From Paracoccaceae bacterium (GTDB taxonomy: Bacteria; Pseudomonadota; Alphaproteobacteria; Rhodobacterales; Rhodobacteraceae): a DNA stretch of 64,000 nucleotides. The translations under genes and the position numbers were made by a program. The notes beneath the pieces are model-generated. The model made no database searches and was not told the DNA's origin. It was given only the letters and a program-made list of their open reading frames with translations. Below are positions 18,731 through 29,966 of the stretch, in pieces. The DNA lies in NCBI GenBank assembly GCA_003605175.1, contig QWDA01000002.1, positions 186,001-250,000 of the forward strand, written 5' to 3'. The first letter of the stretch is position 1, and each line of letters starts with the position of its first letter.

Positions 18731-19090
18731 TCAGGCGTTGTGCTGGCGGATCTTTTCGGCTGCGTCCTTGTCGTAGGAAACGCCGGCCTTGTCGAAAAGC
18801 GCGTCGAGCTCTCCCGAGAGCGTCATCTCGGTGATGATGTCGCAGCCGCCGACGAACTCGCCCTTCACATAGAGCTGCGGAATCGTCGGCCAGTCGGAAT
18901 ACTCCTTGATGCCCTGGCGGATCGCGTCGTCGGAGAGCACGTTCACATCGGCATAATCGACGCCCATGTAGTTGAGCACGCCAGCCACGCGGGACGAGAA
19001 TCCGCATTGCGGCATCGACTTCGTGCCCTTCATGAACAGCACCACGTCGTTCGAGGTCACGGTGGTCTTGATCGTGTCTTCTGCGGTCAT
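18731..19090 (-). CDS. grxD: Monothiol glutaredoxin, Grx4 type
   Basis: 119 aa with the CGFS active site ([18 protein letters not shown]) and the glutathione-binding [19 protein letters not shown] stretch. Monothiol CGFS glutaredoxins hold and pass on 2Fe-2S clusters bridged with glutathione, often as a heterodimer with a BolA protein. The start is ATG 19090, one base after the stop of the upstream small gene (TGA-C-ATG), so translation is coupled. bolA lies one gene upstream in the same operon, in keeping with the known Grx-BolA partnership. Confidence 0.95.
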   Translation of the reverse strand: MTAEDTIKTTVTSNDVVLFMKGTKSMPQCGFSSRVAGVLNYMGVDYADVNVLSDDAIRQGIKEYSDWPTIPQLYVKGEFVGGCDIITEMTLSGELDALFDKAGVSYDKDAAEKIRQHNA

Positions 19091-19091
19091 G

Positions 19092-19364
19092 TCATTTGTC
19101 CTTCCTGGGTCGCCCGGGAACGAAGATCCTGGCATAGTCCTGTGGATCCCGTGTGACGCCGTAAATCTTTCGCTTCTCGATATGCCTTCCCGCCTTGGGC
19201 TGAAAGCCGGTTCCGGTGACGATCAGGTGATCGCGTTCTCCCGGCTCGACGCCCCGCCTGGACTTTCCGTGGCGTAGCTCGACAAGCCGGTTCAAGACGA
19301 TGCATGTAACACCGACAGCCGTCAGGAGCAGGAGGATTCCTGCCGCGATCCAAGAGACCGGCAT
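19092..19364 (-). CDS. Small membrane protein between bolA and grxD
   Basis: 90 aa with one N-terminal hydrophobic helix (about 3-24, [21 protein letters not shown]) and a basic soluble tail. No family recognised. Its ATG lies one base after the bolA stop and its stop lies one base before the grxD ATG; both junctions read TGA-C-ATG. This spacing argues strongly that it is a real, translationally coupled gene. A role anchoring or assisting the BolA-Grx4 pair is only a guess from position. Confidence 0.75.
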   Translation of the reverse strand: MPVSWIAAGILLLLTAVGVTCIVLNRLVELRHGKSRRGVEPGERDHLIVTGTGFQPKAGRHIEKRKIYGVTRDPQDYARIFVPGRPRKDK

Positions 19365-19365
19365 G

Positions 19366-19608
19366 TCAGTCGGGCGCCTTCGTCGTCAGCGCCAGCGCGT
19401 GGAGTGCGCCGTTCGAGCCGTCCATCGCGCCCTTCAGGGCGGCATAGACCGCGCGCTGCTGCTGTACGCGGTTCTGGCCGCGGAAGCTTTCGTCAATGAC
19501 CTCAGCCGCATAGTGGTTCCCGTCGCCCGCCAGGTCCGTCACGGTGATCTTCGCGGCGGGGAAACCGGCGCGGATCAGGTCTTCGATTTCTTCGGCGCGC
19601 ATCGGCAT
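19366..19608 (-). CDS. bolA: BolA-family protein
   Basis: 80 aa, typical of short BolA/YrbA-type proteins. Visible family features are the acidic-helix start MRAEEIEDLIRAGFPAAKITVTDL and DGNHYAAEVIDESFRGQNRVQQQRAVY, containing the conserved histidine used for cluster binding with Grx4. Start at ATG 19608 or 19602. It lies 83 bp downstream of purL and one base upstream of the small membrane-protein gene, followed by grxD. Expected to cooperate with the CGFS glutaredoxin in Fe-S cluster handling. Confidence 0.92.
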   Translation of the reverse strand: MPMRAEEIEDLIRAGFPAAKITVTDLAGDGNHYAAEVIDESFRGQNRVQQQRAVYAALKGAMDGSNGALHALALTTKAPD

Positions 19609-19691
19609 CGGCTGAGTCGGTCCTTTCTTCGGTCTGTGCTCGAATCTAGGGACGCCTCGCCCCCCCCGCAAGGGAAAGCGGCCCGAGCCGA

Positions 19692-21851
<2,160 letters not shown>

Positions 21852-21887
21852 GCCGTCCCTGTCCCCCGGGGAAAGTTTCGACCGTCT

Positions 21888-22382
21888 TTAGGACAGGGGG
21901 CCGCGCGGGGGAAGGGGGCGGGTGAAGACGAGGCTCGTGGGGTGGTCGAAGCCGGGATGGGTGAAGGTCCCGGTCTGGCGGAACCCCATGGCGTTGAACG
22001 CGGCGTGGTTCTCGGTCAGTTCGATCCGGCTGTGGAGCGTAAGGCTCGTGAGTCCGAGCGAAATCGCACGGTCGGCGGCGGCCTCGACCATGGCGCGGGC
22101 GATGCCCTTCTGGCGCATGGCGTGGGCAACGGCGATCTTGCCCAGGCAGTAGTTGTCCCCGTCCTGCGCGGCGAAAAGGCAGCCGACGACCCGGTCTCCG
22201 GCGCGGGCGACCACCAGGTCTTCCATGCCGAGGCGCGACTCGATTCCCCCGACGTCGAGCCGTGACATCGAAGAGGGCGGATCGATCCGCCCTTCCATAT
22301 GCGCGAAGGCCTGCGACAACAGCCGGTGCAGCACCTGGCCGGCCGGAGGGGGATTCGGATTGACGAGTACGCCGTAGTCCAT
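21888..22382 (-). CDS. GNAT-family N-acetyltransferase
   Basis: 164 aa from ATG 22382 (MDYGVLVNPNPPPAGQ); an extension to 22457 would run into the terminator hairpin and is unlikely. The acetyl-CoA-binding region is VAHAMRQKGIARAMVEAAADRA, matching the GNAT R/Q-x-x-G-x-G/A pattern, preceded by a strand with GKIAV. The C-terminal NHAAFNAMGFRQTGTFTHPGF is also typical. Substrate unknown. It lies 36 bp upstream of purL on the same strand. Confidence 0.8.
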   Translation of the reverse strand: MDYGVLVNPNPPPAGQVLHRLLSQAFAHMEGRIDPPSSMSRLDVGGIESRLGMEDLVVARAGDRVVGCLFAAQDGDNYCLGKIAVAHAMRQKGIARAMVEAAADRAISLGLTSLTLHSRIELTENHAAFNAMGFRQTGTFTHPGFDHPTSLVFTRPLPPRGPLS

Positions 22383-22440
22383 CCCGAAAGAAAAGCTCAG
22401 ATTCGGGCGGGCGAAAAGACGCTTATGGTAGGGTGTAGGC

Positions 22441-22468
22441 AAAAAAAGGCCGAGCACTAAGCTCGGCC
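22441..22468 (-). terminator. Strong Rho-independent terminator
   Basis: On the minus strand a perfect 8-bp stem GGCCGAGC / GCTCGGCC with a 5-base loop is followed directly by seven T. It terminates leftward transcription coming from the LysR gene or from a separate small RNA ending here. Confidence 0.85.
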
Positions 22469-22612
22469 CAAGTCCAACAGGGAGGTTATCGGAGGCAGGA
22501 AATGGAACATCCGCTTCCGATAGCGCTCACTTAATCGGCGATTTGCCGGCGTTCAAGGCGATCTGCGAAGGATCTGCGCAAAGCAGCTATGCGCCATGCG
22601 CATGGCTTTGGC
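22469..22612 (-). ncRNA. Candidate small RNA or regulatory 3' UTR with anti-SD motifs
   Basis: The 144 bases between the LysR stop and the strong terminator hold no gene on the minus strand. Near their 3' end, on the minus strand, lie two CCTCC-type segments (complement of 22480-22485 and of 22491-22495), the sort of anti-Shine-Dalgarno motif used by many alphaproteobacterial Hfq-dependent small RNAs, immediately before a textbook terminator. No promoter could be placed, so it may equally be the LysR mRNA tail. Confidence 0.4.
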
Positions 22613-23515
22613 TCAGGCGGTGTCGCCTTTCAGCCGGCGGCGATGGGCGATGATTTCATCGGTCACGAAATCGCGGAAGGCGGCGATACGCTTGGAGTGG
22701 CGAAGCTCCTCGGGAAACGCCAGAAAAACGGGCACCTCGTTCGACTCGATATCGGGCAGCACGCGCTCGATCTGCGGGAAGTCCTGGATCACGTAATCCG
22801 GCAGGACGCCGACACCGAGATTGGCGAGCACGCCCTGAAGGACGCCGAAATAGTTGTTCACGGTGAGGAGCGAGTGAACGTGGTTCGACATCAGTTCCTG
22901 TACGAGGCTCGCCCCGGCGGCGACCTGGAACGAGCTGGTGTTCTGGCAGATCAGGCGGTGCGTGCCCAGATCGCTCACGTCCTTGGGCCGGCCCACGGTG
23001 TCGAGATATTCCGGCGTCGCGTAAAGGCGCATCCTGACCGACATCAGCCGGCGCCGGATCAGGTCGGCCTGGGACGGTTCCTTCATGCGGATCGCGACAT
23101 CGGCCTCGCGCATCGGCAGGTCGAGCACGCGTTCCTCCAGGTTGAGGTCGATCTTGAGCTCGGGATAGCGCTCGTAGAGCTTCGGCAGGCGGGGCACCAG
23201 CCAAAGCGATCCGAAGGCGGTGGTCGTCGTCACCCGGAGTTCGCCGAAGACCTCCTCCTCGCTGTCGCGGATCCGCGCCTCGGCGGTGTCGAGGCGGCGC
23301 GACATGGCCGAGGTGGCGTCGAACAGCAGTTCGCCCTGCTCGGTGAGAATCAGCCCGCGTGCATGGCGATGGAACAGGGTGGTGTTCAGGCTCTCCTCAA
23401 GCGCGCGAATCTGGCGGGAGACGGCCGATTGCGAGAGGTGGAGAACTTCGCCGGCATGTGTCAGGCTGCCGGCATCCGCGACCGCGTGAAAGATTCTGAG
23501 CTTGTCCCAGTCCAT
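22613..23515 (-). CDS. LysR-family transcriptional regulator
   Basis: 300 aa from ATG 23515 (MDWDKLRIFHAVADAGSLTHAGE). The N-terminal winged helix-turn-helix (about 1-60, LHLSQSAVSRQIRALEESL) is followed by a substrate-binding domain with GELRVTTTTAFGSLWLVPRL. The overall pattern resembles the GcvA/AmpR-like branch, but the effector is unknown. It is divergent from the indolepyruvate oxidoreductase gene with 143 bp between them, the classical arrangement for a LysR regulator and its target. A strong terminator lies 144 bp after its stop. Confidence 0.88.
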   Translation of the reverse strand: MDWDKLRIFHAVADAGSLTHAGEVLHLSQSAVSRQIRALEESLNTTLFHRHARGLILTEQGELLFDATSAMSRRLDTAEARIRDSEEEVFGELRVTTTTAFGSLWLVPRLPKLYERYPELKIDLNLEERVLDLPMREADVAIRMKEPSQADLIRRRLMSVRMRLYATPEYLDTVGRPKDVSDLGTHRLICQNTSSFQVAAGASLVQELMSNHVHSLLTVNNYFGVLQGVLANLGVGVLPDYVIQDFPQIERVLPDIESNEVPVFLAFPEELRHSKRIAAFRDFVTDEIIAHRRRLKGDTA

Positions 23516-23614
23516 CTCGTCCCTTCTCGAACGCAATTCACGCCCAACGCGCAACGCCTTTACTCGGTAGCGGCGCCGGTGTGCAAACCTCTTACGCGCG
23601 GAATATTTGTTTTG

Positions 23615-23635
23615 TAGGTCAGCTTTCTTGACCTA
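23615..23635. promoter_or_regulatory. Inverted repeat operator before the indolepyruvate oxidoreductase gene
   Basis: TAGGTCA - 7 bp - TGACCTA is a perfect inverted repeat ending 23 bp before the start codon at 23659, within the divergent LysR/oxidoreductase gap. Its placement suggests a repressor or regulator site. It is not shown to be bound by the neighbouring LysR protein. Confidence 0.55.
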
Positions 23636-23658
23636 TAATGAGGCAGGAGGAGCCCGGC

Positions 23659-26600
23659 ATGACCATGCGCGATGTCACCCTGCACGATCGTTACGATCTG
23701 ACAAAAGATTCCGTGCTTTTGAATGGAACCCAGGCGCTGGTGCGCCTCATGCTGATGCAAAAAGAGCGCGACAGGGCCACCGGGTTGCACACGGCAGGTT
23801 ACGTGACGGGCTATCGCGGGTCGCCGCTGGGCGCCGTCGATATGACGATGGCGCAGGCGCGGGCGGATCTGAAAGCGGCCGACATCACCTTTCAGGCCGG
23901 ACTGAACGAGGATCTGGCGGCCACGGCGCTTTGGGGCACGCAGCAGGCGGGGCTGCGGGGCGACGGCAGGTTCGACGGGGTGTTCGGGCTCTGGTACGGC
24001 AAGGGGCCGGGCGTGGACCGGTCGGGCGACGTGATGCGCCACGCGAACATGGCCGGGTCGGCGGCCCATGGCGGCGTGCTGATGGCGATGGGGGACGACC
24101 ATACCGGCGAAAGCTCGACCGTTTGCCACCAGTCGGACTGGGCGATGGTCGATACCTACATGCCGGTCCTGTCGCCGGCGGGGGTGCAGGAGATCCTCGA
24201 TTACGGGCTCTATGGGTACGCCCTGTCGCGGTTCGCGGGTGTCTGGACCGGGCTCAAGGTGATGAAGGACACGATCGAGGTCACCTCGGTGGTGGACGGG
24301 CGGCCCGACCGGATGAGCTTCGTGACGCCCGAGTTTCCGATGCCCGAGGGCGGGCTGAACATCCGTCTGAATGACCACTGGATCGCCCAGGAAGCGCGGA
24401 TGATCGACCACAAGCGCTTCGCGGCCGAGGCGTTCTCGCGGGCGAACCGGCTCGACAGGCGGGTCTGGGGCAAGCCGGGCGCCAAGATCGGCTTCGTGGC
24501 GGCGGGAAAGAACTGGCTGGATCTCGTCCATGCCATGGCACTTCTCGGGATCGACGAGGCGGAGGCCGGGCGGCTCGGGATCACCACCTACAAGATCGGC
24601 CAGACCTTCCCGATGGACATGGCCTCTTTCCACGACTGGGCCGAGGGGCTCGATCTGATCGTAGTGGTGGAAGAGAAGCGCAAGCTGATCGAGATCCAGA
24701 TCAAGGAGGCGATCTTCGACGACCGCCGCGGCCGCCGGGTCTATGGCTGGTACAAGGGCGGCGCGGGGGGGATGCATTCCGAGGAATTGTTCCCGACGCG
24801 GATGGCGCTCGATCCAGTGATGATCGCCGAGAAGATCGGCGGGATCCTTGTGGAGGAGGGGCGCGGCACGGAGCCTGTCAAGGCGGCGCTGGAGCGGATC
24901 GGCGAGACCAGGCGCGCCGACAACGCCGAGGAGATCGCGACCCGGGTGCCCTATTTCTGCTCGGGCTGTCCGCACAACACCTCGACCAGGCTCCCCGACG
25001 GGAGCCGGGCCTATGGCGGGATCGGATGCCACATCATGGCGCTCTGGATGGACCGGGGCGTGTCGGGCTACACCCATATGGGCGGCGAGGGGGCGAACTG
25101 GATCGGCGAAGCGCCGTTCTCGACAACTCCTCATGTGTTTCAACAGCTTGGCGATGGAACCTACAACCATTCCGGCCTGCTCGCGATCCGCGCCGCCCTG
25201 GCCGCCGGGACCAACATCACCTACAAGATTCTCTATAACGACGCCGTCGCGATGACCGGCGGCCAGGCCAACGAGGGCGGGCTCTCGCCCGACCGGATCG
25301 CGCGGGAGCTCAAGGCCATGGGCGTGAAGAGGATCGCGGTGGTCTATGACCCGAAGGAGGAACCGGAGCGCTCGGCATTCCCCCGGACGGTGGGTTGGCA
25401 CGAACGCGACCAGCTCCCGGCCGTTCAGGAGGAAATGAAAGGTGTCGAAGGGGTTTCCGCGATCATCTTCATCCAGACTTGCGCGGCCGAGAAGCGCCGG
25501 AGGCGGAAGAAGGGCAAGTTCCCGGACCCGGATCGGCGGGTCTTCATCAACACCGATGTCTGCGAGGGCTGCGGTGATTGCGGCGTGCAGTCGAACTGCG
25601 TCTCCATCGTTCCGGTCGAGACCGAATTCGGACGCAAGCGGGCCATCGATCAATCGTCCTGCAACAAGGACTATTCCTGCCTCAAAGGGTTCTGCCCGTC
25701 CTTCGTGACGGTCGAGGGCGGCAAGATCCGCAAGGCCCCCACCAGGAAGGTCCATCTGGGCGATCTGCCGATGCCGGAGCTACCGGCGATTGCGGGCACG
25801 CACAACGTGGTCATCACCGGTGTCGGCGGCACCGGGGTGGTGACCATCGGCGCGGTCCTGGCAATGGCGGCGCATCTCGACGGGCTGGGCGCGGGGATGA
25901 TGGAGATGGCCGGGCTGGCCCAGAAGGGCGGCGCGGTGCATATCCATTGCCGGATCGCCGAGAGCCCGGAAGGGATCAGCGCGATCCGGGTCGCGACCGG
26001 CGAATGCGATGCGCTGATCGGCGGCGATCTGGTGGTCAGCGCGGGGGCGAAGACGCTGGGCCTGACCACGGGCGGGCGCACCGGCGCGGTGGTGAACAGC
26101 CACGAGATCATCACCGGCGAGTTCACCCGCAACACCGAGTTCCGGATTCCCTCGGACCGGCTCAGGCTCTCGATGGAGCGGAAGCTGCGCGAGGGTGTGA
26201 CGTTCTTCGACGCCTCGGCGCTCGCGGAGGCGCTGATGGGCGACTCGATTTTCTCGAACATGATGGTCTTCGGCGCAGCCTGGCAGCGGGGCCTGATTCC
26301 CGTCTCGCTCGAAGCGATCCGGCGGGCGATCGCGCTCAATGGCGCGGCGGTGGAGAAGAACCGCGAGGCTTTCGATCTCGGGCGTTGGACGGCGGCGTTT
26401 CCGGCCAAGGCGGCGGAGGTCCTCGGCGCGAAATTCACACCGAAACCCAAGACACTGGACGACCGCATCGCGCTTCGTGCCGATCATCTGACGGCCTACC
26501 AGGGCCCGGCGCTGGCCCGCCGCTACCTGAAATGTCTCGACGGGATCGCCGATCCGCGCCTGCGCGAGGCGGTGGCGAAGGGGTACCACAAGGTGCTGGC

Positions 26601-27075
26601 CTACAAGGACGAATACGAGGTGGCGCGGCTTCTGGCCCGATCGCGGGAACAAGCCGAGGCGGCGTTCGAGGGCGAGCTGAACCTGACCTACCACCTTGCG
26701 CCACCGGTCCTTGCGCGGCCCGGGGCGGACGGGCGTCCGGTGAAGCGCGCCTTCGGGCGCCGGATGGAGCGGCTTTTCCCGCTCCTCGCCCGGCTCAGGT
26801 TCCTGCGCGGCACGCCGTTCGATCCGTTCGGATATTCCGGCGAGCGGCGCATGGAGCGGCGGCTGATCCGGCAATACGAGCGTGACCTGAAGACGCTCCT
26901 CGCCAGGGCCGCGGATCATCCCGAAGCGGCGATCGCGCTGGCGGAACTGCCGCTTTCGGTACGGGGCTTCGGGCCGGTGAAGCACGAGAACGCGAAGAAG
27001 GCGGCGCAGCGGCGGCAGGAGCTGCTGGCGGCGCTGGAGGCCGGGCCAACCGCGTTCAGCCAGGCGGCCGAGTAG
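23659..27075 (+). CDS. Indolepyruvate ferredoxin oxidoreductase, fused alpha/beta-type
   Basis: 1138 aa. It oxidatively decarboxylates aryl-pyruvates, or other 2-oxo acids, to acyl-CoA with thiamine diphosphate and ferredoxin. Order: IorA-like pyrimidine-binding domain (about 30-330); a TPP-binding domain with GIGCHIMALWMDRG and GDGTYNHSG; Fe-S cysteines near 634-680 (VCEGCGDCGVQSNC, SCNKDYSCLKGFC); then an IorB-like domain from about 714 (HNVVITGVGGTGVVTIG). ATG 23659 follows GGAGGAG; an ATG 21 bp upstream is less likely. Such single-chain enzymes are common in proteobacteria and serve amino-acid degradation. Confidence 0.9.
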   Translation: MTMRDVTLHDRYDLTKDSVLLNGTQALVRLMLMQKERDRATGLHTAGYVTGYRGSPLGAVDMTMAQARADLKAADITFQAGLNEDLAATALWGTQQAGLRGDGRFDGVFGLWYGKGPGVDRSGDVMRHANMAGSAAHGGVLMAMGDDHTGESSTVCHQSDWAMVDTYMPVLSPAGVQEILDYGLYGYALSRFAGVWTGLKVMKDTIEVTSVVDGRPDRMSFVTPEFPMPEGGLNIRLNDHWIAQEARMIDHKRFAAEAFSRANRLDRRVWGKPGAKIGFVAAGKNWLDLVHAMALLGIDEAEAGRLGITTYKIGQTFPMDMASFHDWAEGLDLIVVVEEKRKLIEIQIKEAIFDDRRGRRVYGWYKGGAGGMHSEELFPTRMALDPVMIAEKIGGILVEEGRGTEPVKAALERIGETRRADNAEEIATRVPYFCSGCPHNTSTRLPDGSRAYGGIGCHIMALWMDRGVSGYTHMGGEGANWIGEAPFSTTPHVFQQLGDGTYNHSGLLAIRAALAAGTNITYKILYNDAVAMTGGQANEGGLSPDRIARELKAMGVKRIAVVYDPKEEPERSAFPRTVGWHERDQLPAVQEEMKGVEGVSAIIFIQTCAAEKRRRRKKGKFPDPDRRVFINTDVCEGCGDCGVQSNCVSIVPVETEFGRKRAIDQSSCNKDYSCLKGFCPSFVTVEGGKIRKAPTRKVHLGDLPMPELPAIAGTHNVVITGVGGTGVVTIGAVLAMAAHLDGLGAGMMEMAGLAQKGGAVHIHCRIAESPEGISAIRVATGECDALIGGDLVVSAGAKTLGLTTGGRTGAVVNSHEIITGEFTRNTEFRIPSDRLRLSMERKLREGVTFFDASALAEALMGDSIFSNMMVFGAAWQRGLIPVSLEAIRRAIALNGAAVEKNREAFDLGRWTAAFPAKAAEVLGAKFTPKPKTLDDRIALRADHLTAYQGPALARRYLKCLDGIADPRLREAVAKGYHKVLAYKDEYEVARLLARSREQAEAAFEGELNLTYHLAPPVLARPGADGRPVKRAFGRRMERLFPLLARLRFLRGTPFDPFGYSGERRMERRLIRQYERDLKTLLARAADHPEAAIALAELPLSVRGFGPVKHENAKKAAQRRQELLAALEAGPTAFSQAAE

Positions 27076-27166
27076 TGGCCGGATTGCCGTAGCCGCTGCG
27101 GCACTGTCGCGGGAACGTCATGATTCGTGGCCAGAACCGCATGCCAGGCGTAATCCTGCGGCGGCG

Positions 27167-28063
27167 ATGGATCCGAAGACCGAAATAGACGCGCGGCGCC
27201 GCGCGACACGCGAGATCAGCTATGCGAGTTCGGCCGCGACCCGGGGCGGGCGGGCCGTGATCCGTGTGATCGAGAACGCGACCGGACGGATCCGGCTCAT
27301 CAAGCGCGCCGAGGGATACGAACGGGACGTGGCCGAGGGCCGGGATTTCTGGGCGGTGATGGCCGAACGCTACGGGCTGGGGCTCGAGTTGGCGGGCGGG
27401 AGCCTGGCGAACATCCCGCGCGCGGGGCCCGTGATCCTCGTCGCGAACCACCCCTTCGGCATCCTCGACGGGCTGATGATGGGCTACATGCTCTCGACCG
27501 TGCGCGGCGACTTCCGGATTCTCGCGCATCGGGTGTTCCGCAGGGCGGCGGAGCTCGACCGGATCATCCTCCCGGTTTCCTTCGACGAGACGAAAGAGGC
27601 CGTGGCGCAGAACATCGAAACCCGGATGACCGCGCTGCGCTATCTGGCCGGGGGCGGAGCCATCGGGGTGTTTCCCGGCGGCACCGTCTCGACGGCGCAG
27701 CGACCCTTCGGGCGGCCGATGGACCCGGGCTGGCGCTCCTTCACCGCCAGGATGATCGCGAAGAGCGCGGCGGCGGTGGTGCCGGTCTATTTCGACGGCG
27801 CCAATTCGCGGCTCTTCCAGGTGGCCAGCCATCTGCACCAGACGCTCCGGCTCGCGCTCCTGATCAGCGAGTTCAAGCGCCGGGTCGACGAACCGGTGCG
27901 CGTGGTGATCGGCGAGGCAATCGCGCCTGAGGAGATCGCGGCACATCGCGGCGACACGCGGGCGATGATGGACTTTCTCCGGCAACGGACCTATGCCCTC
28001 TCTCCGGAACCGCTCAGATCCGTGGATTACGGGTTCGAGTTCGAGGAGCGCTATAAGGTCTGA
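27167..28063 (+). CDS. Lysophospholipid/ornithine-lipid-type acyltransferase
   Basis: 298 aa PlsC-like acyltransferase. The catalytic block NHPFGILD (His95, Asp101) is the variant with five residues between His and Asp seen in OlsA- and hemolysin-like acyltransferases, and the second motif is GVFPGGTVS. No clear membrane helix beyond a hydrophobic strand at 86-94. It probably transfers an acyl chain from acyl-ACP to a lyso-lipid; ornithine lipid synthesis is possible, but olsB is not next to it. murI follows after 3 bp. Confidence 0.82.
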   Translation: MDPKTEIDARRRATREISYASSAATRGGRAVIRVIENATGRIRLIKRAEGYERDVAEGRDFWAVMAERYGLGLELAGGSLANIPRAGPVILVANHPFGILDGLMMGYMLSTVRGDFRILAHRVFRRAAELDRIILPVSFDETKEAVAQNIETRMTALRYLAGGGAIGVFPGGTVSTAQRPFGRPMDPGWRSFTARMIAKSAAAVVPVYFDGANSRLFQVASHLHQTLRLALLISEFKRRVDEPVRVVIGEAIAPEEIAAHRGDTRAMMDFLRQRTYALSPEPLRSVDYGFEFEERYKV

Positions 28064-28066
28064 TCC

Positions 28067-28879
28067 ATGGCCGTTGGTATTTTCGATTCTGGGCTGGGCG
28101 GCCTGACCGTCCTCGACGCGGTGACACGGCGCTTGCCGGACGTGCCGTTCGTCTATTTCGGCGACAACGCCCACACGCCCTACGGGGTGCGCGACCCCGA
28201 GGATATCTACAACCTGACAACGCGGGGTGTGGAACGGCTGTTCGCGGCGGGTTGCGACCTGGTGATCCTCGCCTGCAACACGGCATCGGCGGCGGCGCTC
28301 CGGCGGATGCAGGACGGCTGGGTGCCGAAGGACAAGCGCGTGCTCGGCGTGTTCGTGCCGCTGATCGAGTCGCTGACCGAGCGGCGCTGGGGCGACAACT
28401 CGCCGCCGCGCGAGGTGGCGGTGAAGCATGTGGCCCTGTTCGCGACGCCGGCCACGGTCTCGTCGCGGGCCTTCCAGCGCGAGCTGGCGTTCCGGGCCAT
28501 CGGGGTCGATGTGGAAGCGCAATCCTGTGGTGGCGTGGTGGACGCGATCGAGGAGGGCGACGAGATCCTCGCCGAGGCATTGGTGCGCAGCCATGTGGAT
28601 GCCCTGAAGCGGAAGATGCCGAACCCGGACGCGGCGGTGTTGGGCTGTACCCATTACCCGCTGGTCGAAGAAGTGTTCCGCGACGCGCTCGGACCGGATG
28701 TGCGGGTGCTGAGCCAGCCCGAGCTGGTGGCCTCCAGCCTTGCCGATTATCTCGAGCGGCGCCCCGAGATGCTGGGGCCGGGCACGGTCTCGCAATTCCT
28801 GACGACAGGCGACCCCCGGAAGGTCTCCTCCAAGGCCACCCAGTTCCTGCGACGAAGGATCGCTTTCGACCCTGCGTGA
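28067..28879 (+). CDS. murI: Glutamate racemase
   Basis: 270 aa. It interconverts L- and D-glutamate for peptidoglycan. Both catalytic cysteines are present: Cys70 in LACNTAS and Cys194 in GCTHYPLVE. The N-terminal [13 protein letters not shown] and [10 protein letters not shown] are hallmark stretches. It starts 3 bp after the acyltransferase stop, so the two genes are probably one transcript. argC follows after about 50 bp. Confidence 0.95.
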   Translation: MAVGIFDSGLGGLTVLDAVTRRLPDVPFVYFGDNAHTPYGVRDPEDIYNLTTRGVERLFAAGCDLVILACNTASAAALRRMQDGWVPKDKRVLGVFVPLIESLTERRWGDNSPPREVAVKHVALFATPATVSSRAFQRELAFRAIGVDVEAQSCGGVVDAIEEGDEILAEALVRSHVDALKRKMPNPDAAVLGCTHYPLVEEVFRDALGPDVRVLSQPELVASSLADYLERRPEMLGPGTVSQFLTTGDPRKVSSKATQFLRRRIAFDPA

Positions 28880-28930
28880 TTGCGCACGGGGTGAAGTTCT
28901 CCTAGATCGCAGGACATGAAAGGGAGCCCA

Positions 28931-29959
28931 ATGTCCCACAGGATCGCCATTCTGGGCGCGAGCGGCTACACCGGCGCCGAACTGGTCCGGCTGATCGCCA
29001 CCCATCCGACGATGGAAATCACCGCGCTGGCGGGGGAGCGTAAAGCCGGCATGGCCATGTCCGCCGTGTACCCGCACCTGCGCCATCTGGCGCTGCCCGA
29101 TCTGGTCCGGGTCGAGGATGTCGATTTCGGGGGCATCGACCTTGCCTTCTGCGCGCTGCCGCACGGGACCAGCGCCGAGGTGATCGCGGGCCTGCCGCGC
29201 GACCTGAAGATTGTCGATCTTTCGGCGGATTTCCGGATCAAGGACCCGGCGGCCTACGAGACCTGGTACGGCAAGCCCCATGCCGCGCCGAAGCTTCTGC
29301 CCGAGGCGGTCTACGGGCTGACCGAGTTCTACCGCGACGAGATCTGCGCCGCCCGGCTGGTCGCCGGCACCGGCTGCAATGCCGCAACCGGGCAATTCGC
29401 GCTGCGTCCGCTGATCGCGGCGGGGGTGATCGACCTCGACGATATCGTGATCGACCTCAAGGCGGCGGCCTCCGGGGCGGGGCGCTCGGCCAAGGAGCAT
29501 CTCCTGATGGCGGAGCTCTACGAGAACGTCCTGCCCTATTCGATGGGCGGCAAGCACAGGCATCTGGGCGAGTTCGATCAGGAATTCTCGGCGATTGCCG
29601 GAAGGCCTGTCCGAATCCGGATGTCGCCGCACCTGATCCCGGCGGCGCGCGGCATCGTGGTGACGGCCCATGTGAAGGGCGATCCGCGGGCGGCGCATGG
29701 CGCGCTTTCGGCGGCCTATGCCGCAGAAGCGTTCATCCATGTCCTGCCCTTCGGCTCGTTGCCGCAGATGAAGGATGTGCGGGGCTCGAATTTCTGCCAT
29801 CTCGGCGTCGTCGGCGACAGGGTGCCGGGCTGCGCGACGGTGGTCGCGGTGCTCGACAACCTCACCAAGGGGTCGTCGGGCCAGGCGGTGCAGAATGCCA
29901 ACCTGATGTTGGGCGAGGAGGAGACCGCCGGTCTGATGCTCGCGCCCATGTTCCCGTGA
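28931..29959 (+). CDS. argC: N-acetyl-gamma-glutamyl-phosphate reductase
   Basis: 342 aa from ATG 28931, which has GGGAG 5 bases upstream. It catalyses the NADPH reduction of N-acetylglutamyl phosphate in arginine synthesis. N-terminal dinucleotide fold [17 protein letters not shown] and the catalytic Cys149 in [11 protein letters not shown] are visible, with [10 protein letters not shown] later. It is followed after 7 bp by ccmE; argC beside cytochrome c biogenesis genes is a known arrangement in Rhodobacter. Confidence 0.96.
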   Translation: MSHRIAILGASGYTGAELVRLIATHPTMEITALAGERKAGMAMSAVYPHLRHLALPDLVRVEDVDFGGIDLAFCALPHGTSAEVIAGLPRDLKIVDLSADFRIKDPAAYETWYGKPHAAPKLLPEAVYGLTEFYRDEICAARLVAGTGCNAATGQFALRPLIAAGVIDLDDIVIDLKAAASGAGRSAKEHLLMAELYENVLPYSMGGKHRHLGEFDQEFSAIAGRPVRIRMSPHLIPAARGIVVTAHVKGDPRAAHGALSAAYAAEAFIHVLPFGSLPQMKDVRGSNFCHLGVVGDRVPGCATVVAVLDNLTKGSSGQAVQNANLMLGEEETAGLMLAPMFP

Positions 29960-29966
29960 GGCGGCC

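Noticed and set aside
22502-22534. Ten-residue plus-strand ORF with an ideal GGAGG site
   Set aside because: Too short to support; the purine-rich stretch is better explained as the complement of anti-SD motifs on the minus strand.
23634-23639. Perfect TATAAT before the indolepyruvate oxidoreductase gene as a -10 box
   Set aside because: Transcription would begin inside the GGAGG ribosome site, leaving a 13-base leader; no good -35 lies at 17 bp. It may be part of the inverted repeat only.
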